This document shows positions 8,694 through 18,479 of a stretch of 64,000 nucleotides of DNA, one piece after another. This stretch comes from Winogradskyella eximia (GTDB taxonomy: Bacteria; Bacteroidota; Bacteroidia; Flavobacteriales; Flavobacteriaceae), in contig NZ_QRDV01000001.1 in NCBI RefSeq assembly GCF_003386165.1, forward strand, positions 1,306,663 through 1,370,662. Direction: 5' to 3'. The position numbers and the translations under genes were made by a program. Positions within the stretch are counted from its first letter, which is position 1; each line of letters opens with the position of its first letter. The notes beneath the pieces were generated by a model. That model searched no databases, was not told where the DNA came from, and saw only the letters and a list, made by a program, of their open reading frames with translations.

Positions 8694-9584
8694 TTAAATT
8701 TTAGGTAATGTCTTACCTTTTTTCTTGTCTAGATAATGACGTAATACCCCTCCTTTTACATTATTTACATCAAACTCAACGATAAACGCATTTTCGTCTA
8801 TTTCTTCAATGATGCGATGCATTTTTTTGATGTCTATACGGTTAATTATAGTATGAATAATATCAAAATCTTGCTGAGGTCCATTACTTCCAAATCCTTT
8901 AGAGCCTTTGTAGGTGGTTAGGCCTACTCCCAATTCAATCATAATAGCATGCTTAATTTTAGCATAGTCATTAGAAACGATAGTAACACCAATAAAATCT
9001 TCAAAACCTTCAATAGTCATGTCAGTCACTTTTGCAGTAACGATATACGTGAGAATTGAGTAGAGCGCTATTTCTAGAGAGACAACCATTGCTGTAATAC
9101 TGAATAATATAATATTGAATATAAGGATTACTCTACCTATGCTTAATCCAAATTTATCATTCAGATAAATCCCTAAAATTTCTGATCCATCTAAAACAGA
9201 TCCATTTCTGATAGCAATGCCAATACCTCCACCTAAACATAAACCTCCAAAAATGGATATTAAGAGTTTGTCGTCTGTAATGGTGTCGTAATTTCCAAAA
9301 TGAATCAATGATGCAAAAGCAAGAATACTAAGAATGGACTTTATAACAATGCGTTTAGAAACCGTATAATAGCCAAGAATTAAAAATGGCAAACTGAAGA
9401 TGACCAATAGTAATGAAATGTCTACTCCGATAACTCTATTGACTAATAGGGCTATTCCTGTAACACCTCCATCCATAAAGCCATTAGGTAATAAAAAAGC
9501 TTTTAAACCAATACTAGCTAGAATAATACCTAGCGTAATTTGACCAAATTCAGAAAAAAAATTATAGGTTTTAGAGTGCTTCAT
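8694..9584 (-). CDS. YitT-family membrane protein (DUF2179)
   Basis: A 296-aa inner-membrane protein with five to six transmembrane segments in the first ~190 residues (the YitT_membrane domain) and a C-terminal cytoplasmic DUF2179 domain (about 225-285, GVGLTTYKGSKGFGSNGPQQDFDIIHTIINR region). The biochemical function of the family is unknown. It is a single gene, convergent with the helicase operon, with its own upstream region of about 150 bp. Confidence 0.92.
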   Translation of the reverse strand: MKHSKTYNFFSEFGQITLGIILASIGLKAFLLPNGFMDGGVTGIALLVNRVIGVDISLLLVIFSLPFLILGYYTVSKRIVIKSILSILAFASLIHFGNYDTITDDKLLISIFGGLCLGGGIGIAIRNGSVLDGSEILGIYLNDKFGLSIGRVILIFNIILFSITAMVVSLEIALYSILTYIVTAKVTDMTIEGFEDFIGVTIVSNDYAKIKHAIMIELGVGLTTYKGSKGFGSNGPQQDFDIIHTIINRIDIKKMHRIIEEIDENAFIVEFDVNNVKGGVLRHYLDKKKGKTLPKI

Positions 9585-9646
9585 AATACGGTGTTAGATT
9601 AATGAAAAGTTACAAAAGGATAATCATTTAAATGTTATTTAGGAGT

Positions 9647-9677
9647 AAAAAACCTCTAGAAATTCCAGAGGTTTTTT
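9647..9677. terminator. Bidirectional hairpin terminator
   Basis: AAAAAACCTCT (9647-9657) pairs with AGAGGTTTTTT (9667-9677) around a 9-base loop, with T tracts on both strands. On the minus strand it serves the EF-hand gene that ends at 9739. Confidence 0.8.
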
Positions 9678-9738
9678 TATTTGTTTCTCACTTACGCTAA
9701 AACTTATGTGAGTATTTAGTTTTTAGAAAAACGAGTAA

Positions 9739-10071
9739 TTATTCTTTTTTCTTTTCAACTTTGATGGAGCTTGTTTGTTTTTTTCTGTTATCACCAAAAG
9801 CAACTTTGTATTCTTCTCTGTCAAGAGTTCCATTTTTATCTGAATCTAATTCTGTAAAGCGATTTTCGTATCTTTCTTTCTTAGATTCATCTTTCATCAT
9901 TAAAGATTTGAACTCTTCTAAAGTAATTAGATTATCAGAGTTTTTATCAAGTTGTAAAAACATTTTTTCTGATTTATGTTTTTTATCTGCAACCTTTTCT
10001 TGAGCACCTACAAAAGAAAATGAAGCAACTGCAATTATAAAAATTCCGGTTTTTAATGTTTTAGTAATCAT
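9739..10071 (-). CDS. Exported EF-hand calcium-binding protein
   Basis: A 110-aa protein with a signal peptide (hydrophobic 8-21, cleavage near VGAQ) and two canonical 12-residue EF-hand loops. Loop 1 is DKNSDNLITLEE (D42-E53) and loop 2 is DSDKNGTLDREE (D76-E87), each with Asp at positions 1 and 3 and Glu at 12. Positions 5 are acidic or Asn/Asp as expected, so calcium binding is very likely. The C-terminus is a Lys/Glu tail. Probably periplasmic; partner unknown. It is a single-gene unit with a terminator downstream. Confidence 0.9.
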   Translation of the reverse strand: MITKTLKTGIFIIAVASFSFVGAQEKVADKKHKSEKMFLQLDKNSDNLITLEEFKSLMMKDESKKERYENRFTELDSDKNGTLDREEYKVAFGDNRKKQTSSIKVEKKKE

Positions 10072-10141
10072 TGTAATATGATTTAGGATTTGTTTAAAAT
10101 TTAGACCAATATAAGCGAAAAAGGTCTAATCACCATAAAAA

Positions 10142-10594
10142 TTATTTTATTTGTCGTAATCCTTCATAAACTACGATGCCAACAGCATTCGCTAAATTTA
10201 GACTTCGAATGGATTTACTATAAAGTGGAATTTTAAATAATTGTGTTTTATATCGTTCTATGAGTGGCTTAGGTAATCCTACAGATTCTTTCCCAAAAAC
10301 TAAAAACATATCGTCCGTAAAATCGATATCCCAATGTGTTTTTGTGCCATAGCTAGATAATAAAACCATTTTAGCATCTTTATTTTTTAAGAAGAATTCG
10401 TCTATATTATCATAGTAGATGACCTCTAAATGCTGCCAATAATCTAATCCTGCTCGTTTAAGACGTTTATCATCGATTTCAAAACCAAATGGTTTTACTA
10501 AATGTAATTTAGAGCCTGTTGCTAATGCTAAACGTCCAATGTTACCAGTATTGTTTGGTATTTCGGGTTCTATAAGTACAATATTAAGTGGCAT
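10142..10594 (-). CDS. trmL: tRNA (cytidine/uridine(34)-2'-O)-methyltransferase TrmL
   Basis: A SPOUT (trefoil-knot) methyltransferase that 2'-O-methylates the wobble base of tRNA-Leu isoacceptors using SAM. The 150-aa length and motifs fit the family: NTGNIGRLALATG at 15-27, VFGKESVGLPK, and the C-terminal knot IPLYSKSIRSLNLANAVGIVVYE. The start overlaps the end of the upstream small membrane-protein gene by 11 bp. The gene is last in a unit with trpA. Confidence 0.93.
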   Translation of the reverse strand: MPLNIVLIEPEIPNNTGNIGRLALATGSKLHLVKPFGFEIDDKRLKRAGLDYWQHLEVIYYDNIDEFFLKNKDAKMVLLSSYGTKTHWDIDFTDDMFLVFGKESVGLPKPLIERYKTQLFKIPLYSKSIRSLNLANAVGIVVYEGLRQIK

Positions 10595-10808
10595 TTTTAC
10601 GTGTAATTTTAATAAAAATTAATCTTATTAATAACAGAAATGGAAAGCCATGAAATACCACATCAAACCAATCTTTTAATGTCATTCCGTGTGCTCCACC
10701 TTCAATCCATCTTATTTTTCCAATGATATGAGGTTCTGGAAAAAAAGGTGCTAAACCTAATGTTAGGCATAGTAGAAGTATAATACGCCAATCGTTAAGG
10801 ATTTTCAT
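10584..10808 (-). CDS. Small two-helix membrane protein
   Basis: A 74-aa protein with two hydrophobic segments (about 7-24 and 49-66) separated by a polar loop containing PEPHIIGKIRWIEGGAHGM. I recognise no characterised family. It starts at an ATG immediately after the trpA stop, with one base between them, and overlaps trmL by 11 bp. The tight spacing supports it being a real, cotranslated gene. Function unknown. Confidence 0.78.
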   Translation of the reverse strand: MKILNDWRIILLLCLTLGLAPFFPEPHIIGKIRWIEGGAHGMTLKDWFDVVFHGFPFLLLIRLIFIKITRKNAT

Positions 10809-10809
10809 A

Positions 10810-11571
10810 TTATCGGATGGAGGTTATGAAGCTATCGATGGAGTTGATGCCGTTATTACTGATATACTTAATAAATGCACTCCCAATAATGGCGCCTTTA
10901 CCATACTGCGTGGCTTGCGTAAAAGTTTCATTGTTAGAAATTCCAAAACCTACTATTTGTGGGTTGCTTAATTTCATATCTGCAATACGCTTAAAATAAT
11001 TGGTTTGTTCGTCTCCAAAACCAGAATTACCACCAGTTACACTGGCAGAACTTACCATATAAATAAAGCCATTAGAAACAGAATTGATATAACGAATGCG
11101 TTCTTCTGAAGTTTGAGGAGTAATTAAAAGAACATTAATTAAACCATATTTTTCAAAAATTGATTTATAATCGGAGTGGTAAACGTCTACAGGTAAATCA
11201 GGAATGATGAGTCCATCAATTCCTACTTCTTCACATTTTTTACAGAAGGCTTCAATACCATATTGAAACATTGGGTTAAAATAGCCCATTATAATCAATG
11301 GGATGTTAACCGATTTACGAATATCTTTGAGTTGCTCAAACAATAATTCGCTAGTCATGCCATTTTTTAATGCTTGTGTAGAACTTGCTTGTATTGTTGG
11401 TCCATCTGCTAAAGGATCACTAAAAGGTAGACCAATTTCTATCATATCTACACCACTTTTTTCTAGATTTTCAATGATGGTAACTGTATCATCTACATTT
11501 GGATAACCTGCTGTAAAGTAGATGGATAAAAGCTTTTTGTCTTCTGCTAATTTTTGGTTTATTCTGTTCAA
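10810..11571 (-). CDS. trpA: Tryptophan synthase alpha subunit
   Basis: Cleaves indole-3-glycerol phosphate to indole and glyceraldehyde-3-phosphate, passing indole to TrpB. The 253-aa TIM barrel has the catalytic pair E45 (DMIEIGLPF) and D56 (SDPLADGPTIQ), matching Glu49 and Asp60 of the E. coli enzyme. The phosphate-binding end (GFGISNNET, GAIIGSAFIKY) is intact. Translation appears to start at TTG (11571), since the family N-terminus MNRINQKL begins there and no ATG is nearby. No other trp gene is adjacent: upstream is a divergent beta-helix gene. Confidence 0.95.
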   Translation of the reverse strand: MNRINQKLAEDKKLLSIYFTAGYPNVDDTVTIIENLEKSGVDMIEIGLPFSDPLADGPTIQASSTQALKNGMTSELLFEQLKDIRKSVNIPLIIMGYFNPMFQYGIEAFCKKCEEVGIDGLIIPDLPVDVYHSDYKSIFEKYGLINVLLITPQTSEERIRYINSVSNGFIYMVSSASVTGGNSGFGDEQTNYFKRIADMKLSNPQIVGFGISNNETFTQATQYGKGAIIGSAFIKYISNNGINSIDSFITSIR

Positions 11572-11866
11572 AATTTAAGTTTTGTTATTGGGTAGTGAAC
11601 TTTAGAAATTTTCACGGTAATTTGTTTAATGTAAAAGTATAACTTAAATACGAAACTTTTGTATTTTGATAAAACCTTCTTTTTCTACATTAGTGTATTT
11701 GTAAAGCTTGTTTCCATCGTTAAATTTAGAGATGTATTTTTAAAAACTATATTGGCACAGTAATTGAAATTATGCGATGCTAACAGATGTACTTGCCTAA
11801 TTAGTTGTTTAAATAAATGATTAATAGGAAACAGTGCGATAAGGTAAAAACAATAAAATTAAATTC
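11572..11866. other. Divergent intergenic region, trpA / beta-helix gene
   Basis: 295 bases between divergent genes that should contain both promoters. I could not pick out a full -33/-7 pair on either strand, nor a trp leader peptide or T-box-like structure. Confidence 0.5.
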
Positions 11867-13459
11867 ATGAAACATATTATAAGTATCATAATTCTACTAA
11901 GTTCAGCAATTGCTTTTGCGCAAAATGAATTCCACGTTTTTCCTTTAGATGGTACAACAATAGCCGGAACACCAAATGGAAATGGAAGTATAGATAATCC
12001 ATGGGATTTGCAAACAGCATTATCGCAATCTCCCGAATACGTAAATGGAGGAGATACAATTTGGATTCACGAAGGTGTTTATAATGGAAGATTCATGAGT
12101 TTAATTCGGTCTTCAAACTCAAAATTTATTACAGTTTCAGCATTTAAAGATGATACTGTAATACTAGATGGTAATGTATCTACGGAAGGCAAATATGTAT
12201 TGGAGGTTAAAGGAGGTAAAGTAATATTTAGAAATTTTGAAGTGACCTATTTAGGAGATTTTCCGAGGTTGTATTCAGATAAAAATATTAGAGGAGCTAA
12301 CGGAATTAATCATATTTCTGGTGAATGTAAATTTCAGAATTTAAAGATTTATAATATTCCTGGACTAGGGTTTGGGTCGTGGAAATCAACAGGAGGATCT
12401 GTAATAGAAGATTGTATTATTTATAATAATGGTATTATCGGAAAAGAAAGAGGTTTTGGTGAAGGTATGTATGTTCAAAATCATAGCGATAATACAAGGA
12501 TCATTAGAAACAACATCATTTTTAATAATTATTATAAAGGTGTAGAGATTTGGTCTGCAAGTTCAGGTCAAAATAAAGAATTTGTTAAAAATATAACCTT
12601 AAGTGGTAATGTTATATTCAATAATGGAATTCCCTCAGGAAGACATCAAGGCAATGTAATTATAGCAAGTAATGACAGAGAAAGTGTAAATATTGCCAAG
12701 CATATTAAAGTAGAAAACAATGTATTATATCACAACGTAGATTTTATTAAAAACAATAAATTAGGTGATGCTTCGTCTTTGCTTTTGGGTTTTATAAAAC
12801 AAGCACTTGTTGAAGATATTATAGTTACAGATAATGTAATTATTGGACAAAACAACGCTTTCAGTATTTTGCATGCTAAATCTGTTTTGTTTAAAAATAA
12901 TACGGTTTATACAGGTTATGTGCATTTTGATAGATCAACGTTACCAGGTTTAGAGTCGCAGTTAATTCAAATGGATCATAATAACTACTTTTCTAAAAGA
13001 GGAGTGCCTTTTAGAATTTCAAAACACAAAGATTATACGCTAACAGACTGGCAAAATACTTTTAAAATTGATACACATAGTTCAGCTGGAGCCTTAAAAG
13101 ATTTTGAAATTAATTCTGTTTTAAAAGTGAGTTCATTACATACAAAACCAAGTCACTTTAATGTTGTGCTTTTAGAAAAAAATGGAAATGATGTTGAAGT
13201 TAATTTTAGTGATTATAATATCGAAGAAGGTATGACTTATAAAATCTATGATATTGAAAACAGTCATAAGGTTTTAAAATCTGGTAAAATCACAAAAACT
13301 TTAAAAGTTAGTTTCCCTATGAATTTGACGAATTTTGAGAAGCCATTACACAATACTTTGGCCATAAAATCTGCTGATAATTTTGGAGTATTTAGAATTG
13401 AATTCGAAAAATCAGAAAAGAAAAGTTTTTTCAAACGCTTATTCGGTTGGTTGTTTTAA
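11867..13459 (+). CDS. Secreted right-handed parallel beta-helix protein
   Basis: A 530-aa protein with a signal peptide (MKHIISIIILLSSAIAFAQ). Residues ~30-350 show the repeated short Asn/Ile/Val-rich strands of a pectate-lyase-type beta-helix (for example NNIIFNNYYKGVEIWSASSG, NNVLYHN, DNVIIGQNN, FKNNTVYTG). A beta-sandwich-like region follows. The last residues form an unusual basic-aromatic tail, KKSFFKRLFGWLF. Related proteins bind or cleave polysaccharides, but no catalytic residues could be assigned. It stands alone, divergent from trpA and followed by a 138-bp gap. Confidence 0.82.
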   Translation: MKHIISIIILLSSAIAFAQNEFHVFPLDGTTIAGTPNGNGSIDNPWDLQTALSQSPEYVNGGDTIWIHEGVYNGRFMSLIRSSNSKFITVSAFKDDTVILDGNVSTEGKYVLEVKGGKVIFRNFEVTYLGDFPRLYSDKNIRGANGINHISGECKFQNLKIYNIPGLGFGSWKSTGGSVIEDCIIYNNGIIGKERGFGEGMYVQNHSDNTRIIRNNIIFNNYYKGVEIWSASSGQNKEFVKNITLSGNVIFNNGIPSGRHQGNVIIASNDRESVNIAKHIKVENNVLYHNVDFIKNNKLGDASSLLLGFIKQALVEDIIVTDNVIIGQNNAFSILHAKSVLFKNNTVYTGYVHFDRSTLPGLESQLIQMDHNNYFSKRGVPFRISKHKDYTLTDWQNTFKIDTHSSAGALKDFEINSVLKVSSLHTKPSHFNVVLLEKNGNDVEVNFSDYNIEEGMTYKIYDIENSHKVLKSGKITKTLKVSFPMNLTNFEKPLHNTLAIKSADNFGVFRIEFEKSEKKSFFKRLFGWLF

Positions 13460-13597
13460 GGACTAAACACCATTTACTTAATTACACCAACTATTTTTAA
13501 TAACTCCGTGTATAATTATAAACAAATTCTATCGTTATAGATTTGGGATTGAATTATATTTGACACTAAATAAAATCATCAAAAAAACGTAAAACTA

Positions 13598-16500
13598 ATG
13601 ATGTTACTTAAAAAACAGTTAATCATCGTTTTTCTTGTAGTTTCTTCGCTTGCAATGGCTCAAAAATCGGCTGTTTATACTAGTGATTTACAAGATTATC
13701 AAAAAGCATTAACCTTATACAATAACAAACAATATCGTGCAGCTCAGTCTTTGTTTGATAATGTTAAAGACAATACAGACGACATAACCATACAATCCGA
13801 TTGTGCTTATTATATCGCAAATTGTGCTGTGCGTTTAAATCAGAATAATGCAGACGATTTAATCACGGAATTTGTTGAAGATTACCCAACAAGTACTAAA
13901 AGAAATACAGCTTTTTTAGATGTTGCAGACTATTACTTTGATAATGGAAAATATGCGTATGCACGTAAATGGTATGAGAAGTTAGACGAAGGTAGCATAG
14001 CGCGTTCAGAAAAAGAGCGTTTCAATTTTAATTATGGTTATGCTTTATATTCAACTAAAGATGAAAAGAAAGCGACTAAGTATTTAAATAGAGTTGTAAA
14101 CTCTAAAGAATATGGTTCTCAAGCTAAATATTACATAGGTTTTTTAGCGTACCAAGGAGATGATTACGATAAAGCGAATGAGTATTTTGATCAAGTAAGT
14201 GATAACGAAAAGTACAAGGAAAAATTATCTTATTACCAAGCAGACTTAAATTTCAAGTTAGGTAAATTTGAAAAAGCCATAGAGCTTGCCCAAGCACAAT
14301 TACCAAGAAGTAATGCAGCTGAAAAATCAGAATTATCAAAAATTATTGGAGAAAGTTATTTCAATCTAGAGAAATACACTGAAGCTATTCCATATTTAAA
14401 AGACTATAAAGGAAAAGATAGAAAATGGAGTAATACCGATTATTATCAATTAGGTTATGCGTATTACAAGCAAAATGATTTTGAAAGCGCCATATCAGAA
14501 TTCAATAAAATAATTGGAGGACAAAATTCAGTAGCGCAAAATGCATATTACCATTTAGGAGAAAGTTACATCAATCTAAACAAAAAGCAGGAAGCTTTAA
14601 ATGCCTTTAGAAATGCATCACAAATGGATTTTGATGCTAAAATTCAAGAAGATGCTTGGTTAAATTATGCTAAAATTAGTTACGAAATTGGAAATCCATA
14701 CCAATCCGTTCCTCAGGTTTTAACAAGTTATTTAAAAGCCTATCCTAATTCTGGCTATAAAGAAGAGGTTGAAACACTCTTAATAGATTCTTACATTACA
14801 TCAAAGAATTATAAAGAAGCCTTAGAACTTTTAAAAGGTAAAAATAGTTTTGAAAATAAAGCAGCTTACCAAAAAGTGGCCTTTTTTAGAGCTGTAGAAT
14901 TATTTAATGAAAATAAATATAACGAGGCTTTAGGTTTATTTAAAGGCTCTTTAAAAGAACCAATAGATCCTGTTTTTGTTGCTAAAGCAACCTTTTGGAA
15001 AGCTGAAACAGAATACAATTTAACTAATTATAACGATGCTTTAATTGGCTTTAAACAGTTTGATGGTTATAGTGAATCTGCTGGTTTATCAGAAAACGAA
15101 AATCTAAATTACAATTTAGCATATACCTATTTTAAGCTGAAAGATTACGCTAACGCTTCTAACTATTTTGAGAAATTTATAAAAAATAAGTCGAATGACA
15201 AACTACGTCAAAACGATGCTTATTTAAGATTGGCAGATGGCTATTTCGTCTCTAGTAAATATCAGAATGCGATTGAAGCATACAAAAAAGCAATTCAGAT
15301 TAATGAAATAGAAACAGACTATGCAGCTTTTCAAACAGCGATGAGTCAAGGGTATTTAGGAAAAGGTGCAGATAAGATTTCAGAATTAAAAGCCTTTATT
15401 AATCAGTATCCAAAATCGGCATTACGAGATGATGCTATGTATGAGTTGGCAAATTCTTATGTAAAATCTAACGAATCGGATAAAGCGATGCAAATGTACG
15501 ATCGCCTAAATTCTGAATACAAAACAAGCGCCTTTACCTCTAAGGCCTTATTAAGACAAGGTTTGGTTTATTATAATGGTAATGATAATAATCGTGCATT
15601 AACCAAATTTAAACAAGTAGCAACAGACTTTCCAGGTTCTGGAGAAGCGGTTCAGGCGGTTTCAACAGTACGATTAATTTATATCGATTTAGGAAAAGTA
15701 GATGAATACGCAACGTGGGTGAGAACATTAGATTACGTTGAAGTTACAGACGTAGATTTAGATAATGCAACCTATTTAGCAGCAGAAAAGCCATATTTAG
15801 ATAATGAAACGGATAAAGCCATCCGCCAGTTTAATAAATATTTAAATGAATTTCCAAAAGGACTTCATAATGAAAAAGCCCATTTTTATTTGGCGCAATT
15901 GTATTACAAAAAAGAATTGTTTGATAATGCACAACCTCATTTTAAAGCTGTTGTTGAAGCTTCAAAATCAGAATATACTGAACAAGCTATCGTAAAGCTT
16001 TGTGAGATTTATTTAGGTAAATCTAATTGGGAAAAAGCAGTGCCTATTTTAAAACGATTAGAGCTAGAAGCTGACTATCCTCAGAATGTGGTTTATGCAC
16101 AATCTAATTTAATGAATGCTTATTACCAAACTGAAGATTACGTTAAAGCAGAAAGCTATGCTGAAAAAGTATTGAGCAATTCTAAATTAGATAACAAAGT
16201 TAAGAGTGATGCTAAATTAACAATTGCACGTTCTGCTATTAAAATTGGAGACGAAGCTAAAGCAAAAATAGCATATGCTGAGGTTGAAAAATTAGCAACA
16301 GGAAGTGTCGCTGCAGAAGCTTTATTTTACAACGGTTATTTTAAAAACAAAGCAGGAGATTACGAAGCATCAAATACTACTATTCAAAAATTAGCAAAAG
16401 ACTACGGCAGTTATAAATTGTTTAGTGCAAAAGGCTTGGTTGTAATGGCAAAGAACTTTTATGCTTTAGGAGATGCATTTCAAGCTACTTATATTTTAGA

Positions 16501-16621
16501 AAGTGTAATTAGCAATTTCCCAGACTTTACAGAGGTTGTAACGGAAGCGAAAGCAGAATTGAATAAAATAAAAGCTGAAGAAGCAAAAACAAATTCATCA
16601 ATCGAAACTGACGACAACTAA
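13598..16621 (+). CDS. Large exported tetratricopeptide-repeat protein
   Basis: A 1007-aa protein with a signal peptide (cleavage near SLAMAQ, residue 22) and TPR/Sel1-like helical repeats throughout, with about two dozen units such as YYQLGYAYYKQNDFESAISEFNKII and AYLRLADGYFVSSKYQNAIEAYKKA. It probably lies in the periplasm or on the inner face of the outer membrane and scaffolds a complex. An alternative start is the adjacent ATG at 13601. A TATATTTG (13555-13562) matches the Bacteroidota -7 box. The barrel gene follows after 70 bp, suggesting an envelope module. Function unknown. Confidence 0.88.
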   Translation: MMLLKKQLIIVFLVVSSLAMAQKSAVYTSDLQDYQKALTLYNNKQYRAAQSLFDNVKDNTDDITIQSDCAYYIANCAVRLNQNNADDLITEFVEDYPTSTKRNTAFLDVADYYFDNGKYAYARKWYEKLDEGSIARSEKERFNFNYGYALYSTKDEKKATKYLNRVVNSKEYGSQAKYYIGFLAYQGDDYDKANEYFDQVSDNEKYKEKLSYYQADLNFKLGKFEKAIELAQAQLPRSNAAEKSELSKIIGESYFNLEKYTEAIPYLKDYKGKDRKWSNTDYYQLGYAYYKQNDFESAISEFNKIIGGQNSVAQNAYYHLGESYINLNKKQEALNAFRNASQMDFDAKIQEDAWLNYAKISYEIGNPYQSVPQVLTSYLKAYPNSGYKEEVETLLIDSYITSKNYKEALELLKGKNSFENKAAYQKVAFFRAVELFNENKYNEALGLFKGSLKEPIDPVFVAKATFWKAETEYNLTNYNDALIGFKQFDGYSESAGLSENENLNYNLAYTYFKLKDYANASNYFEKFIKNKSNDKLRQNDAYLRLADGYFVSSKYQNAIEAYKKAIQINEIETDYAAFQTAMSQGYLGKGADKISELKAFINQYPKSALRDDAMYELANSYVKSNESDKAMQMYDRLNSEYKTSAFTSKALLRQGLVYYNGNDNNRALTKFKQVATDFPGSGEAVQAVSTVRLIYIDLGKVDEYATWVRTLDYVEVTDVDLDNATYLAAEKPYLDNETDKAIRQFNKYLNEFPKGLHNEKAHFYLAQLYYKKELFDNAQPHFKAVVEASKSEYTEQAIVKLCEIYLGKSNWEKAVPILKRLELEADYPQNVVYAQSNLMNAYYQTEDYVKAESYAEKVLSNSKLDNKVKSDAKLTIARSAIKIGDEAKAKIAYAEVEKLATGSVAAEALFYNGYFKNKAGDYEASNTTIQKLAKDYGSYKLFSAKGLVVMAKNFYALGDAFQATYILESVISNFPDFTEVVTEAKAELNKIKAEEAKTNSSIETDDN

Positions 16622-16691
16622 AGGTAACATTAATCAAACGGTCAGGTTCAACCTGTTCAAGCCAAGTTGAAGTATAAACAAAACATTTAAA
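16622..16691 (+). promoter_or_regulatory. Spacer with competing stem-loops
   Basis: The spacer between the TPR and barrel genes can form either CAGGTT/AACCTG (around 16644-16656) or TTCAAC/GTTGAA pairings that exclude each other. It lacks a T tract and so is not a terminator. A role in tuning expression of the downstream gene is only a possibility. Confidence 0.25.
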
Positions 16692-18422
16692 ATGAAAATC
16701 AAATTTTTAATTTTTATTGTAACCATATCAAGCAGTATGTCTTTTGTTGTAGCTCAAGAAAAAGACACCATCGCAGATCAAACGGTTAACGTTATTAAAC
16801 CATACACACCAACAATTTCAGATGCCTTTAAAGTTAAGGATAACCCTAAATTGAATGATTCTAGCGCAGTTAAGAAAAAGGCAATTAAGTATAATATCTT
16901 TTCAATTCCGGTAGCATCTACTTTTACACCTGCAAAAGGAAAAGCAGCCACTGTAGATAAAGCCAAAGCTGTAAAATTATACGATAATTATGCATCGCTT
17001 GGTGTTGGTAATTATTCGACGCTTTTAGGTGAAGTTTATTTAAACCATGAACTAAGTAAAAGTGAAAATGTTGGTGGTTACTTTAGTCATCATTCGTCTC
17101 GAGGAGGTATTGATAATTTGTCGTTAGATGATTATTTTTCTAAAACCAAATTGAATGCACATTACAGTAAGAGCCAACGAGATTATACGTGGAAAGTAGA
17201 TGGTGGTTTTAATTTGCAAGCTTATAATTGGTACGGTTTACCAGAGGGTGTTTATTCTGAAACACAAATTGATTTAATTGACTCTAAACATACATTTAAT
17301 AGCTTTAATGTTGGAGGGAAAATTAATTTTGATGATGCTATTGTAAAAGATGCAAGTCTTAGATTTAGACGTTTTGGTGACAATCAAGATTCTGGTGAAA
17401 ACCGTTTTATGGCTAATAGTAATTTTGAAGTTTCTATACAAGATGCAGATATTGATGCAGAAGTATTTTTAGATTATTTAGGTGGAAGTTTTGATTCTAC
17501 TTATTTGGAAACCCTAACATCAACATCAATAGATTACGGTAATATTATGTTTGGTTTGGCTCCATCTTATCAGCTTAACCGAGATGATTTAACCATTAAT
17601 TTAGGTGTAAGGTTAACTTACCTTAATGATACAGAGCTAAGCAAAAGTAAATTTTATGTACATCCTAATATTGAAGCATCATACCGCTTAGTAGATGAAC
17701 TGTTGATTGCTTACGCAGGTCTTACAGGTAAAGTGATTCAAAATTCGTATTACGATTTTGCTAATGTGAATCCATTTGTATCACCAACACTTTATGTAAG
17801 TCCAACCGATCAACAGTATAAAACTTTTGTAGGTGTAAAAGGAAAGCTAACTAGTAATATAAGCTATAATATTACAGGGAATTATGCTTCTGAAAAAGCA
17901 AAGGCATTATATAAGTCTAATGTTGCGATAACTTCGGCAACGGAAGACTATCAATATGGTAATTCTTTTAATGTAGTTTACGATGATGTTACTACATTTT
18001 CTATTGCAGGTGAATTGAATGTAGACTTCAATAGAAATTTTACTTTAGGAATTAAAGGAGAGTATTTTGCATATGATACAGATGATGAAGCACAAGCATG
18101 GAATTTACCAGATTTAGAAGCCTCATTGTTTTTAGATTATCAGATTTCAGAACAATGGTTTGCTGGTGCAAGTGCTTATTTTGTTGGTGAGCGAAAAGAT
18201 GAAAGAATAGTTACTGATTTGTTCTTGCAAACAGATATATCAAGAGTATCATTAGAAAGCTATTTTGATTTAAACGCACATGTAGGTTATAAAATAAACG
18301 ACCAATTATCTGTTTTTGCGAAGGCTAATAATATTTTTAATCAAGATTATCAGCGATGGTTAAATTTCCCAGTTCAAGGTATTCAGTTTTTAGCTGGTGC
18401 AACTTATCAGTTTGATTTTTAA
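16692..18422 (+). CDS. Outer-membrane beta-barrel protein, TonB-receptor-like without plug
   Basis: A 576-aa protein with a signal peptide (cleavage near VVAQ, residue 22). A ~70-residue linker (VNVIKPYTPTISDAFKVKD) precedes alternating beta-strands typical of a TonB-dependent receptor barrel, and the chain ends in F (TYQFDF), as outer-membrane barrels do. The ~120-residue plug and carboxypeptidase-like domain of true receptors are missing, so TonB-driven uptake is doubtful. It follows the TPR gene closely and is closed by a strong terminator at 18480. It may be a channel or an assembly factor working with the TPR protein. Confidence 0.83.
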   Translation: MKIKFLIFIVTISSSMSFVVAQEKDTIADQTVNVIKPYTPTISDAFKVKDNPKLNDSSAVKKKAIKYNIFSIPVASTFTPAKGKAATVDKAKAVKLYDNYASLGVGNYSTLLGEVYLNHELSKSENVGGYFSHHSSRGGIDNLSLDDYFSKTKLNAHYSKSQRDYTWKVDGGFNLQAYNWYGLPEGVYSETQIDLIDSKHTFNSFNVGGKINFDDAIVKDASLRFRRFGDNQDSGENRFMANSNFEVSIQDADIDAEVFLDYLGGSFDSTYLETLTSTSIDYGNIMFGLAPSYQLNRDDLTINLGVRLTYLNDTELSKSKFYVHPNIEASYRLVDELLIAYAGLTGKVIQNSYYDFANVNPFVSPTLYVSPTDQQYKTFVGVKGKLTSNISYNITGNYASEKAKALYKSNVAITSATEDYQYGNSFNVVYDDVTTFSIAGELNVDFNRNFTLGIKGEYFAYDTDDEAQAWNLPDLEASLFLDYQISEQWFAGASAYFVGERKDERIVTDLFLQTDISRVSLESYFDLNAHVGYKINDQLSVFAKANNIFNQDYQRWLNFPVQGIQFLAGATYQFDF

Positions 18423-18479
18423 TAAAAAGTATTATTACAGTTGTTGTTTAGAGACTTCATTATTACATACAAGATTTTT

